64,000 nt of DNA from Arion vulgaris (GCA_020796225.1 CM036755.1:62432652-62496651); one strand, 5' to 3'. Counted from the first letter of the stretch, positions 20,729 to 31,405 are shown. The notes: generated by a model from the sequence alone, not told the origin. Numbers and translations: made by a program.

Positions 20729-21306
20729 ATGAAATGTCGACAGTACAGTATTGAGTATTTGAAATACAGTTTTATGCAGTCTCCTACGAACAATTTATTA
20801 CCTATGTGCTTGATTTGCCAAAAAGTATTTTAAAATGGAGCAATGAGATCTTCTAGGCTACAAGAGCATTTGACTAAAATGCACGCTGTCAAAACGGTTA
20901 CAGATCTGTCCTATTTTCATGCACTAGAAGAAAAATATTTGAAATGTCCAAATATATCAACACTTTTTGTGCTGTCCACTAAACAAGATAATGACGGATT
21001 ACAAGCTTCTTATAATATTTCATTATTAATGGCAAAAGCTGGAAAACCACACACAATTGGTGAGAAATTAATCTTGCTGGTAGTAAAAGAAATCATAAAC
21101 ACTATGCTTCATAAGCCAGCGTCAGATATCATCAGGAAAATTCCTTTGAGCAATAATTCAATGTAAAGAAGAATATATGAAATGGCTGAAGACGTTGAAA
21201 AATCATTGCGCGGTTATTTGAATACACGTCAATTTTCAATTCAGCTCTATGAATCAACTCTTCCAAATAATGAAACACTGCTCTTACCATATGTTCGATT
21301 CATAAA
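20729..21306 (+). pseudogene. hAT transposase N-terminus with BED finger
   Basis: One frame, interrupted by stops near 20831 and at 21164, encodes a BED-type zinc finger (MCLICQKVF, then RLQEHLTKMH). After it come SYNISLLMAKAGKPHTIGEK, VVKEIINTML, IPLSNNSM and RRIYEMAEDVEKSL. This order matches transposon-derived proteins of the ZBED5/SCAND3 type. The RNase H-like catalytic part is missing because a SINE-E starts at 21307. It is about 190 residues of a protein of roughly 600. A domesticated gene is unlikely with two stops. Confidence 0.8.
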
Positions 21307-21424
21307 AGGTCGACCTGAGAGCCGTCGCTGTCGGGAAAAATTCCACGCGCATTGCGGAGCTGAACCCAGACCACCAGCCTCTATCGAGTTCACTAACAAC
21401 TACGCTACAGCGGCTCTCAACAAG
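21307..21424 (-). mobile_element. SINE-E 5' part
   Basis: The minus strand gives the tRNA-like head: gagagccgctgtagcgtagt, then ggtctgggttcagctcc (B box), up to ttcccgacagcgacgg. It truncates the hAT frame upstream. Confidence 0.7.
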
Positions 21425-21590
21425 TATCATGTGATTAAGGTTAAATAACTTAATCTAGGTTCTTTGATAAGTCTCATGTGATTAAGGTTAAATAACTTAA
21501 TCTATGTTCTCTGACAAGTCTCATGTGATTACGGTTAAATAACTTAATCCAGGTTCTCTGACAAGTCTCATGTGATTACGGTTAAACATT
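21425..21590 (+). repeat. Tandem repeat, about 47-bp unit
   Basis: Three and a half units of caagtctcatgtgattaagg followed by ttaaataacttaatc and a ggttctctga-like end. Confidence 0.85.
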
Positions 21591-21689
21591 CACATCAGAT
21601 TGTAGTGGGAGCAGAAATAACTCAAAATCGAAGAAAACTGGCTTATGCTACAAATAGGAATGAGAATATTGAAGTATTTTTGACATATA

Positions 21690-22090
21690 CAGTTTCTAGC
21701 CTCCAGAGACTTACGCGGATCTACTGTCCTGGGCATGCGGGTGTTTGTGGTAATGAGAGAATGGACATGCTTGCACCAACATCATCGATTGTTGGAGAGT
21801 TGAAGATGGATAAAGGGGATGTTCTTCGCGACTGCCTGTTGGAAGAGGACACTAAAATAGATGTTAAATTGATTCAGCTATTTAAGCAGTTTGGAGTTAC
21901 CCGTTGTACAAGTAGAAATGGATGCATGAGGGGAAGAAGACCACGGAGGAGATGGATTCAGGATATAAGTGATGGTTTGAGCATGACAGCTGCAGAGGCA
22001 GGACATCTGGCCTGAGAGAGAGAGAAATTCCGACGGAATGTTAAGGTGGCAAAGTTCTGCTCAGGACAAACTATTTGTTGATGATTGTTG
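21690..22090 (+). pseudogene. LINE-U RNase H fused to an RTE-like C-terminus
   Basis: A single open frame (21572-22015) joins two different retroelement families. Residues from LINE-U come first: LQRLTRIYCPGHAGVCGNER, then SSIVGELKMDK. After about 21925 the frame continues as RRPRRRWIQDISDGLSMTA and AEAGHLA, the ending found at 15285-15360 in the RTE-like family. A stop follows at 22013, and the rest of the ending continues in another frame. Confidence 0.75.
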
Positions 22091-22954
22091 TAGTGTGGAG
22101 ACGGAGTATCATTATTGTAGTTTTCCTTCCTCCTTGTTTCTTTCCACACACACTACCTAGGATTGTGATCGTCGCAGATGTCGTATCGACATTGTTATTC
22201 CTGGTATAGTTGTAGATAACTGATACAGTATGATAAATGATTGCTGATGACGAATATTCTCACATGCCAGAGATACCAACTCAAGTCTGATAGGTACAAG
22301 ATATGATTTTATTGATGGTACTTCTTTAGACATACAAACACGTCTAGTCGTGTCCAATGCATATTTTGGTCTTATTCTATTTGCTCATCGTCGCTATTCG
22401 TTACTACCCAACTACGTCAATTAGTTTCCCTACGTCGATGTCTCGTTTTTATGTGTTGCTATTCTGCTTGGAGAGTGCAAACACTAAGTCTCTGCTAATA
22501 TATATATACAACCTATAATCTATAACCTAAAGCTATCTGTCTGATCCGCAGTTGCCCCCTGGGCTCTAAGACACTCTTACACTGTTACATGATGATGATG
22601 AATTGGAGCAGATAAAGACAATAGACAGACTTATAGAATACTATAACTTATTTAATAACACGAAATAGAGCAGCCATAAAGGATGTCTGTATGTCTGATA
22701 TTGCCTTTAAAAAACGTATTGTGAACAGAAGACATTTTACGATCTAGTCTAAGCCCTTCGTGTCGTCTGCTTCATACTAACAACCCAACACTAGCCGGTT
22801 TCATTATAAATTGTTGACGTTTAGCTTGAGCGAAACGAAACTTGATATTTTAGCTGCAGACGACATTTGTCTATCACTTTGAGATCAATTTTGTCTGCCG
22901 GATTCGGTTAACAACAAGTGATGTAGCATATATTTAGTTATATACTTCGACATT
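22091..22954. other. No gene recognised
   Basis: An 860-bp stretch without family matches. A short (at)n run lies near 22498-22508. It may be single-copy sequence. Confidence 0.4.
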
Positions 22955-23098
22955 CTCTTCTTCTCTTCCACCATTTACTTCTTTATAGAAGTACTCCGAG
23001 CACTTACTTCTCTTCCACCATTTACTTCTTTATAGAAGTACTCCGGGCACTTCTTCTCTTCCACCATTTACTTCTTTATAGAAGTACTCCGACATTAC
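22955..23098 (+). repeat. Tandem repeat, about 49-bp unit, three copies
   Basis: The unit is cttctcttccaccatttact followed by tctttatagaagtactccg and a short gggcact link. A solitary unit of the same sequence lies at 38635-38675. Confidence 0.8.
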
Positions 23099-23122
23099 CA
23101 TTATATATATATATATATATGT
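23099..23122 (+). repeat. (AT)n microsatellite
   Basis: About ten AT dinucleotides, 23101-23120. Confidence 0.8.
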
Positions 23123-23329
23123 ATGGATTGGTTGATTGATTTGATAGGATCATCATCAGTGCACTTCGTTGAGTAACCATGTGTGCTCTGATCTCTTTCT
23201 TAAACAGGAAGATCGCAGCTGTAGTTCACGAACTTCGTATAACCGGTGAGTGTCGTCGACGTAATTTTGAAGATGTTGAAGATATTGTTGTAGGAATTTT
23301 AATTTTACTCTGTTCTAATGAATTTTACC

Positions 23330-23465
23330 GGCAGCGACTTCAGCCTCCTTTTCTCGATTTTGAATCGCCAAGGGTTCATTTACGTGCTGAAATTGAACAC
23401 GGGACCTACGTTTTATCGTCTGTCTCCGATAGGACTAGAAACTTGATCTCACATATTATATATAT
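23330..23465 (+). mobile_element. SINE-G fragment
   Basis: It reads gattttgaatcgcc, then gaacacgggacctacg and ctccgataggactagaaac. These blocks recur at 56395 and, reversed, at 62020. An open frame across it is incidental. Confidence 0.6.
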
Positions 23466-23619
23466 TAATATCCCGTTTAACCTAGTCAGTCTCTATTATC
23501 TGTCTTCGTCTACAAAGGAAAAAATGCGTGAGTATCAACAAACAAACAAACACACTTTAAAATTCTCCACAGATTACTTTTACATCCTACTGACGATGAC
23601 GATGAAGGATCAGTTCTTA

Positions 23620-23885
23620 CCAAAATCTACAACTAGCCCGTCTCAGAAGAAGAAGGCAATGTTATCAAAGTGTCCATCGACGTTTGTAACTCAAAAATCT
23701 ACAACTAGCCTGTACTCAGAAGCAGAAACAATGTATTATCAAGTTCATCGAACCAAAATCTACAACTAGCCTGTACTCAGAAGCAGAAACAATGTTATCA
23801 AAGTCACGACTGGTTTGTAACCAAAACTACAACTAGCCTGTACTCAGAAGCAGAAACAATGTTATCAAAGTGCATCGACTGGTTT
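23620..23885 (+). repeat. Tandem repeat, about 66-bp unit, four copies
   Basis: Each unit holds ctacaactagcctgtactca followed by gaagcagaaacaatgttatc and aaagtgcatcgact. Confidence 0.85.
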
Positions 23886-24061
23886 GAAATGTAAGAGGAG
23901 ACAAATACAACACAGATTCTACTTCTCCGTAAGATACGGAACATCGGTGCACAGAAAACCCCTGTTTCTTGGAGATAACCATTACCTCTGTTTTCTTTAT
24001 ATTCATATACTTTCTTTATGTAATAATTAAGGAACAAAATGGAAGCTTCTGAAACAAAGTG

Positions 24062-24265
24062 TTACCCCGCCTGCCCAGCGTGTTCGTGCGCGTTGGACGA
24101 CGGTGTGACATGCCCCTGTGAGTGCTGTTCAATTCCGCAGGTTGGTAGAAAAGCCACATGTTATCAGATTACGGTGTTCGTGGCACCGAACCGAGGGTTA
24201 CGATGTCCATGGCTCCGAGCCGAAGAGCTGCAAACTCAAGTGCTTCTGGATCGAAAAAAACCACC
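24062..24265 (+). mobile_element. SINE-B
   Basis: The tRNA-like head has gcgcgttggacgacgg (A-box region) and gttcaattccgcagg (B box). The body carries gtggcaccgaaccgag and a tail of A residues after tggatcg. Full length apart from small changes. Confidence 0.85.
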
Positions 24266-24284
24266 CCAAAAAAAAAAACAAGGT

Positions 24285-24560
24285 GCTACAGAAACGTTTT
24301 TAGAAATCATGGACGGAGAAAAGAAAAACAAAGACATTCTACAAGACCTGCATATACTGGAACATTGGCTCGTAGACAGCATCATGTCTTGGAAGATGAA
24401 ATATTTTGACCACCGCAAACGTCACAGTGGATTGGAGAGAACAGTAATGGAAGGAATGGTTCCTGAAGTAAGAGGTAGGGGACGACCAACGAAGGAGGCA
24501 GCAGGACATCAAAGAAACCTTCAACATGACGCTGGAGGAGGCAGGAGGACTTGCTAGAGA
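24285..24560 (+). pseudogene. RTE-like retroelement C-terminus
   Basis: It encodes EIMDGEKKNKDILQ, then MSWKMKYFDHRKRHSGLERT and VRGRGRPTKE. After that a shift leaves nonsense. The glycine of the usual FGHIKRH is aspartate here (FDHRKRH). Confidence 0.65.
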
Positions 24561-24574
24561 CAGCGTATTTCTTA

Positions 24575-24830
24575 TTCTTCGAACGCTCCATATCGATCCC
24601 TGTTAACCACTCTGTGTGACGTGTATGTGATCTGAGCCTAAGAGCGATTGTACGTTGTACCAGGTATGCGCCTACAAGTAGGCCAACACATCCGATTTAT
24701 GCGATGTTTTTTATTTACTAGGTATCTTCCCTAGGCCCTACATCACTCGCCTTTACAACATATCTTGTAGGTCGCAGTGGTACTATTCTTTGCTTGCCTT
24801 GCGGGCCTCGGTACCACACGGGCGAGATAG
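24575..24830 (-). mobile_element. SINE-A, full length
   Basis: Minus-strand head ctcgcccgtgtggtaccgag, core with one gap, and a tail ending cgttcgaagaataag. Well preserved. Confidence 0.85.
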
Positions 24831-24944
24831 ATACATTTCAGATGGGATGTAATGAAAGCAACATTCTGCAAGGGTCTAGATCCGGATTTGAGCCTACAAC
24901 CTTCAGGACGACATGCAAACGACTTAACTACTACGCCATTGAGA

Positions 24945-25002
24945 CCCACACTCTTGGGTTATGATAGAGTTCACTAGCTCTTAGCTACAGACGCCCACTC
25001 GA
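24945..25002 (-). mobile_element. SINE-D head fragment
   Basis: It matches the tRNA-like head of the SINE-D at 3428, including gtgggcgtctgtagctaaga on the minus strand. Confidence 0.5.
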
Positions 25003-25514
25003 TACAACTACTAAACTCATATGACGTACTGATGTTTTGAAACTTGACATTTCACCTTTGAGTTAGCGATCTTAGAACAAGACACCTGTCTCGTTATGTC
25101 TATACCTTGTCTTTTGCAGACTTGAAAAATAATACTTCGCGCGCCAAAAAAATAAAATCGGGAGGGGCGGGAAGGGGGGTTATTGAATGAGATTGGATTA
25201 TGAAATTTGTCACTTAAAATTCTTAAAAGAAAATCTGATTATTTGATCCGCTAAGAAATATAAATTGTTTCATCTGGAAATACTGTCCCATGCAAAATTT
25301 TAGACGTCTTAACGAACAAACTAATCGATCAGTAAATATTGTTGTAATTCAGACGATGTAGTAGTTGAGAACAAGGAGTGCTTTTTTTTACAAGAACCCC
25401 AGAGGAAGCAACGGAAGCCAAGAATATGATCAACGAATAAACAATGTACATGTATTAAGAGCTTCCGAGAAAACAAAAAGACAAACACCCATCGCCTGGC
25501 CTACCAATACGAGA
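25003..25514. other. Unassigned
   Basis: About 500 bp. It contains a G-rich patch (25158-25180) but no recognised coding or repeat family. Confidence 0.35.
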
Positions 25515-25612
25515 GTCCTTACGGTGTCGTGCTATGATACAGAGAGACAGCCGCATCAAGCGGAGCCGTAAGAGGGGGCGGAAGGGGGTAGTGGGATGCA
25601 GAAGCAACGAAA
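25515..25612 (+). mobile_element. Unclassified transposon-end-like repeat
   Basis: It reads gtcgtgctatgatacagaga, then gccgcatcaagcgg and gaagcaacgaaatcaa. A close relative starts at 63838 (gtcgtgccgtgctgtgatac). Class uncertain, perhaps a hAT terminus. Confidence 0.4.
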
Positions 25613-25789
25613 TCAAAATACAATTTGAAATATTCAATAATTAATCATCTTTACGCATCACATTTCTATATTGGTCTATGTCTTCTTCTTTGAAAGCTCC
25701 ATATCAAATTAATTAACTTCTAGTGGACCAGGGCACAAGTCATTATAGAGTAAAACGTCACTTAGTGTGGCTCATGGTCCACAAGGTTA

Positions 25790-26355
25790 AAGATGAAAGA
25801 TTGATTTCATTTCATCAGGTTTTCCAGTATAGGAAAGTTGAATTCATAATCGGTTTTCCAGTATAGGAAAGTTGAATTCATTACATCAGTTTCCAGTATG
25901 GAAGTTGAATTCATACATCAGGTTTTCCAGTTTGAGGAAAGTTGAATTCATTACATCGGGTTTTCCAGTTTGAGGAAAGTTGAATTCATTACATCAAGTT
26001 TTCAGTATGAGGAAAGTTGAATTCATTACATCAAGTTTTCAGTACGAGGAAAGTTGAATTCATTACATAAAGGGTTTTCAGTACTGAGGAAAGTTGAATT
26101 CATTACATCAAGTTTTCCAGTATGAGGAAAGTTAAATTCATGACATCATTTTCCAGTAGAGGAAAGTTGAATTCATTACATCGTTTTCCAGTATGAGGAA
26201 AGTTGAATTCATTACATCAGGTTCAATGGAAGTTGAATTTCATCAGTTTCATATGAGGAAAGTTAAATTCATGACATCGGGTTTTCCAGTATGAGGAAAG
26301 TTGAATTCATTACATCGGGTTTTCCAGTATGAGGAAAGTTAAATTCATGACTTCT
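25790..26355 (-). repeat. Minisatellite grown from a SINE-C 3' end, about 38-bp unit
   Basis: It opens with gaaagattgatttcatttca and tcaggttttccag, the 3' end of SINE-C. Then about fourteen units of gaggaaagttgaattcatta and catcgggttttccagtat follow, several with deletions. Confidence 0.75.
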
Positions 26356-26379
26356 AGCTTCTCATTATAAGGGGCTTCT

Positions 26380-26606
26380 ATGGCAAAGTGAGGATGGTGT
26401 CCAAATGGATTAGAGCGCAACTCCCATGCGGGAGACCCATGTTCAATGTAAAATAAGGCCAATGATTTTTTTTCGATTGTAGGCACAAATGAACAATCAT
26501 AACCTGAACAGCCTGAATAACTGGACTAGTCATACTGTCATTAAATTCCTCATGTTCTCGTCCCACCTGTCATACACTGCCCTAACATGCGATACTACAT
26601 ACAGTA
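26380..26606 (+). mobile_element. SINE-F
   Basis: A tRNA-like head with aaatggattagagcgc and acccatgttcaatg (B-box-like), then a body with cataacctg and cgtcccacctgtcataca. A second copy is at 62640. Confidence 0.7.
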
Positions 26607-26616
26607 ATGATAGGTT

Positions 26617-26838
26617 TTGTTTTATGGTGAAGTGTTTAAGACGAATGCTTGTCGTTCTGAAGCTTATGGTTCGAATCCGGATCGAGTTAAATGAGTACAA
26701 TTTTTGTTCTCATAAAATTACTAGGATTTTCGCTGTCGCTACGGAGTTCGTGCTTTGTGCAACACTCGAGACATTTCTACCGACAGACACGGAGCCACAT
26801 GGGAAAACCCGGTGAAATGAGGTCAGTCTCTTGTCTGT
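26617..26838 (+). mobile_element. SINE-C, full length
   Basis: The head has tggtgaagtgtttaagac (A-box region) and ggttcgaatccgg (B box). The body has ggagttcgtgctttgtgc and ends ccggtgaaatgaggtcagtc. Confidence 0.8.
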
Positions 26839-26924
26839 AAAATACTATTTAACCACTTCCTCACATAGTTCCCCCTCCCCCTTTTCAAAGCACATTATCC
26901 ATCTTTGTTTTATGTTGTAATGGA

Positions 26925-27060
26925 ACAACTTTATCAAAACAAAGTACTGTAGTTTTACAAAATACAGTAACAATGCACAGCAATGTTTCAACCAAAAGGC
27001 CTTTATCGAGCAAAGAATACAACAGAAGTGAAGGAATTCACTTCTTAATATGTATGATGC
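26925..27060 (-). mobile_element. Penelope-like terminal repeat
   Basis: On the minus strand: ttctttgctcgataaaggcc, ttttggttgaaacattgc, tgtgcattgttactg, then aaaactacagtac. It is the same block that follows the GIY-YIG region at 51075-51170. Confidence 0.65.
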
Positions 27061-27400
27061 AGAGACATGAACACTGAATAGACAGGCGGAAGATGACATT
27101 CTGAATTGGAAGATTCTGTTATTTTAAAAATTTTTTTTGGTTTCCGATCCAGAAGCACTTGAGCTTTTCAGCTCTTCGGCTCGTACCATGGACATCGTAA
27201 CCCTTCGGTTCGGTGCCACGAACACCGTAAATCTGGGGAATCTGTGGCTTTTTCTGCCATCCCGGGAATTGAACCCGCACACACAGAGGATAGTCACCCG
27301 TAGCCCAACCGCTACGTACACTCTGGGCAGACGTGCGAAGATTCTGTTATAAAGAAGAATGGTCTACAGTTTCTATACTCGAGGTACGCCTCTTTCAACT
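27040..27400 (+). pseudogene. RTE-like fragment interrupted by SINE-B
   Basis: Before the SINE, the plus strand reads NMYDAET-stop-TLNRQAED. After it, the sequence continues from the 14-bp duplicated target gaagattctgttat at 27337-27350. The likeness is to the MYGSVTWTMNKQLEDR segment at 28186. Confidence 0.5.
27123..27336 (-). mobile_element. SINE-B with 14-bp target duplication
   Basis: Perfect duplication gaagattctgttat at 27109-27122 and 27337-27350. The minus strand runs from a gtctgcccagagtg head to an A-rich tail. One of the best-defined insertions in the window. Confidence 0.9.
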
Positions 27401-27519
27401 TAAAAACCAACCTTTTTCTGGTTATATTAGAACGTATTGGAAATCAAACATAAACAATACCAATCCTTATTCTCTCTTTGTGAAGAATTCAACAGTATTT
27501 GATTTATTTATTATGTCGC

Positions 27520-27771
27520 TCACGTGGTACCGGAACTCGCAAGGAAGCAAAGAATAGTACCACTGCGACCTACAAGGTATGTCGTAAGATGCGAAGGAGG
27601 AAGGAGCCTAGTGATGCTACCTAGTAAATAAAAAGCGTCGCAGAAATCGGATGTGCTAGCCTACTTTAGATGCATAACTGACACAGCGTACAATCGCTCT
27701 TGGGCTCAGATCACATACAGATCACACAGAGTGGTTAACAGAGTCTTCAGGTCGTTCAAAGAAGAAGAAGT
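27520..27771 (+). mobile_element. SINE-A, full length
   Basis: Head acgtggtaccggaactcgc, then agtaccactgcgacctacaa, core with a one-base change, and a GAAGAAGAAG tail. Confidence 0.85.
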
Positions 27772-27905
27772 TTGTTATGTAGGGGATTAAAGCCTCTTTA
27801 AGCAGAGGCACGACCCTTTCACCCTAAGGCGAACCTTTTTTTGGTTATATCAGAACATGTAGGACAACAAACATTTAAAAAATAAGAATTAATTTCTTCC
27901 GGAGA
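27772..27905 (+). mobile_element. Repeat family Q
   Basis: Blocks taaggcgaaccttt, ggttatatcagaacatgtag and aataagaattaa recur reversed at 44865-45005. Class unknown. Confidence 0.5.
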
Positions 27906-27989
27906 ATCCAAGGATTTATTACTTCAGACAAGACAGTATAATTACACTAAACATACAAAACCTAAAATGAATATAAAAATACATGGACA

Positions 27990-28560
27990 ATTACTACATC
28001 AAGTAAAAGTTTCTTATATCTTGGTCAGATGATAACAGATAATGGCAGATGTATAACAGAAATTAAAAGAGAATAGGAATGGCCAAGGATAATTTCAATA
28101 GTATGAGAAAGTTACTGACATCCAAACAAATTACAAACAGGCTAAAAATGAGAATGATCAAATACTATATATATCCTATATTAATGTATGGCTCAGTAAC
28201 ATGGACAATGAACAAGCAGTTAGAAGACAGAATTGATGCATTTGAGATGTGGATATATAGAAGAATAGGCAGAGTTTCATGGACAAAAAAAATAGACAAA
28301 TAAACAAGTTTTAGGAAAACTAGGCATGAAGAAACAATTATTAAGAGAAATAAAATTCAGACAAGTAAAGTATTTTGGGCACATAAAAGACATAACACCA
28401 TGATAAAACATTTACTAGAGGAAAGTTGAAAAGGGGTGGGAGAGAGCAAAGAAGACCGAGAGATAAGTGGGAGGAAACTTTAAGAAATGGACAGGTTACA
28501 GTCTGGCAGAGTGCAACACCAAGGCGAAAGACAGAAGATGCTGGAGATTCATTGCAGCCA
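27990..28560 (+). pseudogene. RTE-P, RT thumb to C-terminus
   Basis: Frames together encode SFLYLGQMITDNGRCITEIK, then MRKLLTSKQITNRLKMRM, IKYYIYPILMYGSVTWTM and FEMWIYRRIGRVSWTKK. A stop lies at 28301. A shifted KVFWAHKRHN and RGGREQRRPRDKWEETL follow. This includes the end of the RT thumb. At about 28560 it passes into a LINE-I end. Confidence 0.75.
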
Positions 28561-28850
28561 ACCTTCGATGTGGAGACGGCACCACAGTCTTCAGATTTAG
28601 AACGAGACAATGCGGTCTCAGATCACACCTCCATAGAATGGGGACTCGGTTGCCTGCACCTGTGGAGAACCAAACCAGTCCCCAGAGCACATCCTGCAAG
28701 ACTGTCCCAGCCTGAGCAGTGTAAGAATGGAAAGCTGGCCAACAGAAACAACCATACATAACAAACTATGGTGGACCGGTGAAGACCTCAATCGCACTGC
28801 CCTGTTTATAACACATACCGGAGTAGTTGCATAGCAGAAATTGATTGCAG
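28560..28850 (+). pseudogene. LINE-I C-terminal fragment
   Basis: It encodes TTVFRFRTRQCGLRSHLHRM, matching TTIFRLRTGHCSLRAHLHKM of the copy at 52951. Shifted pieces of the ILQDCPSL block follow, then caccggagtagttgcatagc-like sequence and a GAAGAAGA tail at 28850. Confidence 0.75.
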
Positions 28851-28855
28851 AAGAA

Positions 28856-29340
28856 GAAGATTATAATAAAATTGATTATACAATACCCAGAACCCGATAC
28901 AATGGACAGAAGTAATATAGAAAATATATAGAACATTCTCTCGTAAATATTTATAGATGTAATCAAGTTACCTAGTAAATTGTGCCACTAATGGGTACAA
29001 TTGCAAATTGGATACACGATATTCTACATACTCGTATGTAACCGGTCTTAGGAATAAGATGTATATTGTATAAAAAATCCTTAAGTACCTTAGTCCTCTC
29101 AGCCTTTTCTTATCTCCCATGTATGTTAAGGGAGACAATAACTCTAAATTCAATCAATTTCTACGCAGAGTTGTCTCTGGCTTTGTCTTGATAGACTGTC
29201 TGTTCTCTAGATTGCACTGGTCGTAATTTATTTTTCGTTTCTCACTCTGTTCATTAACTTCAATGTGCTATTGATCTGGTATCTACTTCATTGACACATT
29301 TAGTATTATTTTTATTCTTTGCACATGTATCTAAAGAAGT
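28856..29340. other. No feature seen
   Basis: About 480 bp, AT-rich, no recognised family. Confidence 0.4.
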
Positions 29341-29384
29341 GTTGTTATTCAGTTGTGTCGCCCGAGTGGTTACTGGGCCTCGGC

Positions 29385-29517
29385 ACCACACAGGAATAAC
29401 GACAAGTGGACATAGCTGCTAGATCTTTAATATTGGATCGAGAATATTTCAAAATCGACATTAAATTCCATAGTACTTTCTTTCCTTGAATGATTCTGTG
29501 ATTATTATTAGACCATT
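29385..29517 (+). repeat. 130-bp segment shared with 55556-55690
   Basis: Both copies read catagctgctagatct, tcgagaatatttcaaaa, then aattccatagtactttcttt and agaccat. In both places it follows a SINE-A-like head sequence and precedes other retroelement DNA. Confidence 0.7.
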
Positions 29518-29735
29518 AAAACGCCCGAGTGGTTACCGGGGCCTAAATTTTGGGTGTAAAGAATAGAACCACTGTTACCTGCCAAACATGTCGTAAGAGG
29601 CGACTAAGGAGATTTGGCTGAAATCAGATGTATGGGTCCGCTAGGAATGCTAACCCGAAACAAATGCTTGCAGAAAACGGATGCACCAGACTTTAAGACG
29701 CATGACATGGTGCAACGACCCCTCACAATGATTAA
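29517..29735 (+). mobile_element. SINE-A2/A mosaic
   Basis: The head (cgcccgagtggttaccgggg) and core are of A2 type. After 29635 the sequence follows SINE-A (gaatgctaaccc, then cagaaaacggatgc). A recombinant or an intermediate subfamily. Confidence 0.6.
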
Positions 29736-29739
29736 TGGG

Positions 29740-30035
29740 ATAACGGATTCTATGGTCGCAAATCTGCCTCGGAGATTTAGCCACGCAGTAAGAATGTCGG
29801 ACCTACCATCACGAGGGTGGCCAAAACTGCGGGAAGAGGTCGGCACAAACGGGGAAGCAGAAATCATAGGAATTATATCCTACAGAACTGCCCCAGTATG
29901 CAGACGAGAAGAAAGAGGTGGCCCACTTACAGTAACGTCCAAGACAAACTGTATGGCGTCGCTGATAATCTGAGGCAGACGGCTGCCTTTTTAGAGAATC
30001 CGAAATCTCAATCTAGTGAGAACGCAGAAGAAGAA
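29740..30035 (+). pseudogene. LINE-I-like C-terminal fragment
   Basis: The frame at 29817 gives HRNYILQNCPSMQTRRKRWP, then VQDKLYGVADNLRQTAAFL. This follows the YILQDCPSL, WPTE, QDKLWG order of LINE-I but is clearly more distant. A GAAGAAGAAGA tail lies at 30028-30040. Confidence 0.65.
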
Positions 30036-30054
30036 GAACAAGATTCAGCGGTGT

Positions 30055-30735
30055 TATTTGGTACCTACTGTGCAATGACATTCACTAAAAAGGAAAAACC
30101 TACCAATATCTCCATCGACAATCGCCCATTAAAACAAATCAAAGACTTTACATATCTAGGGAGCATTTTTTCAGCAAACGGAAGAATAATTCATGAAATC
30201 CAGTACAGATGCAACAAAGCAAATCAAATGATAGGACAAATGGCGCCAATTTTAAAATGCAAACATGTCACCATGAACACAAAAGAGCATTGTTCAACAC
30301 AATCTTTCTCCCCACATTATGCTCTCAGTGTCAAACCTGGACGCTGACATCAACCGATAGAAGAAAACTAGTTACGACAGAGATGAAGTGTCTACGCAGA
30401 ATGCTGGGTGTAACAAGAAGAGACCGGTTGAGAAATGAAGACATCAGGAAAAAGTGGGTACAACATTAGTACTAGACTTCATCAAGAAACAACAAATTAA
30501 ATAGTTCGGCAATATAAGTATATTATCAACAAATAGTGTACCTCAAAGAGCAATGTTGCTCCGATACAATGGATACAAAGCAAAATGCCGGCCACGCAAA
30601 AGGTGGATCTCGGACATAACAGAGGCGACGAAAGCCACTACTTATAAAGCGCACACAAGGGCTCGTTCTAGAAATCTCTTCTTATCCTGACGCTGTGAGG
30701 CAAAACAGGATTGGAGAAATAAGAAAAAAAGACAA
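30055..30735 (+). pseudogene. RTE-H C-terminal region, longest copy
   Basis: Seen across frames: ISIDNRPLKQIKDFTYLGSI, FSANGRIIHEIQYRCNKANQ, LVTTEMKCLRRMLGVTRRD, then in broken frames IKKQQIK, VPQRAMLLRYNGYKAK and the tgaggcaaaacaggattgga 3' end. It is the reference for the pieces at 2008, 13137, 48490, 57870 and 58855. Confidence 0.8.
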
Positions 30736-30825
30736 ACTGTGAACTCTGGATGTATCACGTCTCCCTCATGATATCTATCACTCTTTCTCTGAATGTACTT
30801 GTATCGTGCTGCTAGATGTTCTAAA

Positions 30826-30912
30826 CTAGCGTTTCCCATAGTGGGCGCTACCACCCACCAGTGGACACTGAAGCGCTCCTGGAAGGGGAGGTAGGAGGGG
30901 TTCTATAGTGGG
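30826..30912 (+). mobile_element. hAT-like left terminus fragment
   Basis: It matches the terminus at 15977 in blocks: gcgtttcccatagtgggcgc, tgaagcgctc and gggttc. Confidence 0.5.
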
Positions 30913-31070
30913 TTCAGTGTTTCTCGTGGATTTTACAAAGGACGATGGCACTACCTGTTCGGAAATCAGTGGCAAACTACTGAACGTAATAATGCCTAGA
31001 AAAATCACAAACAGCGATAAAAGCTGGGGTTGATTCGCAAAGTCCTGTAAAGGATATGCAGTTAACCTTT
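30913..31070 (+). mobile_element. SINE-D body
   Basis: Blocks acaaaggacgatggcac, taataatgcctagaaaaatc and tgtaaaggatatgcag match the full copy at 10421. The tRNA-like head is missing. Confidence 0.75.
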
Positions 31071-31224
31071 TTTATGTGATTTGAGATGTTAGGGCGTGAG
31101 TACATTGTGCCAGTTATAAGTCTACAGGTCTGTAGGCTAGCATATCTAGTTTCAGCATGATTTTTGATTCAGGTTCATCATCCTACATATGAAAATAAAA
31201 AAATAAAAACTCATCTTGGGAAGT

Positions 31225-31405
31225 CCATCCCATAGTTTCAGTTCCCGATCTACACCATTGAAATGTGTGTTTAGTTTGTGGTTCCCGATCTACACCATTG
31301 AAATGTGTGTTTAGTTTGTGGTTCCCGATCTACACCATTGAAATGTGTGTTTAGTTTGTGGTTCCCGATCTACACCATTGAAAGGTGTGTTTAGTTTGTG
31401 TGTTT
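31225..31405 (+). repeat. Tandem repeat, 40-bp unit, four copies
   Basis: Near-identical units of gttcccgatctacaccattg and aaatgtgtgtttagtttgtg. The last differs by one base. Confidence 0.95.

Noticed and set aside
20729..21306. A domesticated BED-finger host gene
   Set aside because: Two in-frame stops and truncation by a SINE point to a dead transposon fragment.
23179..23769. A 196-codon plus-strand frame as a host gene
   Set aside because: Its middle is a SINE-G fragment and its end runs into a tandem repeat. No splice or domain support.
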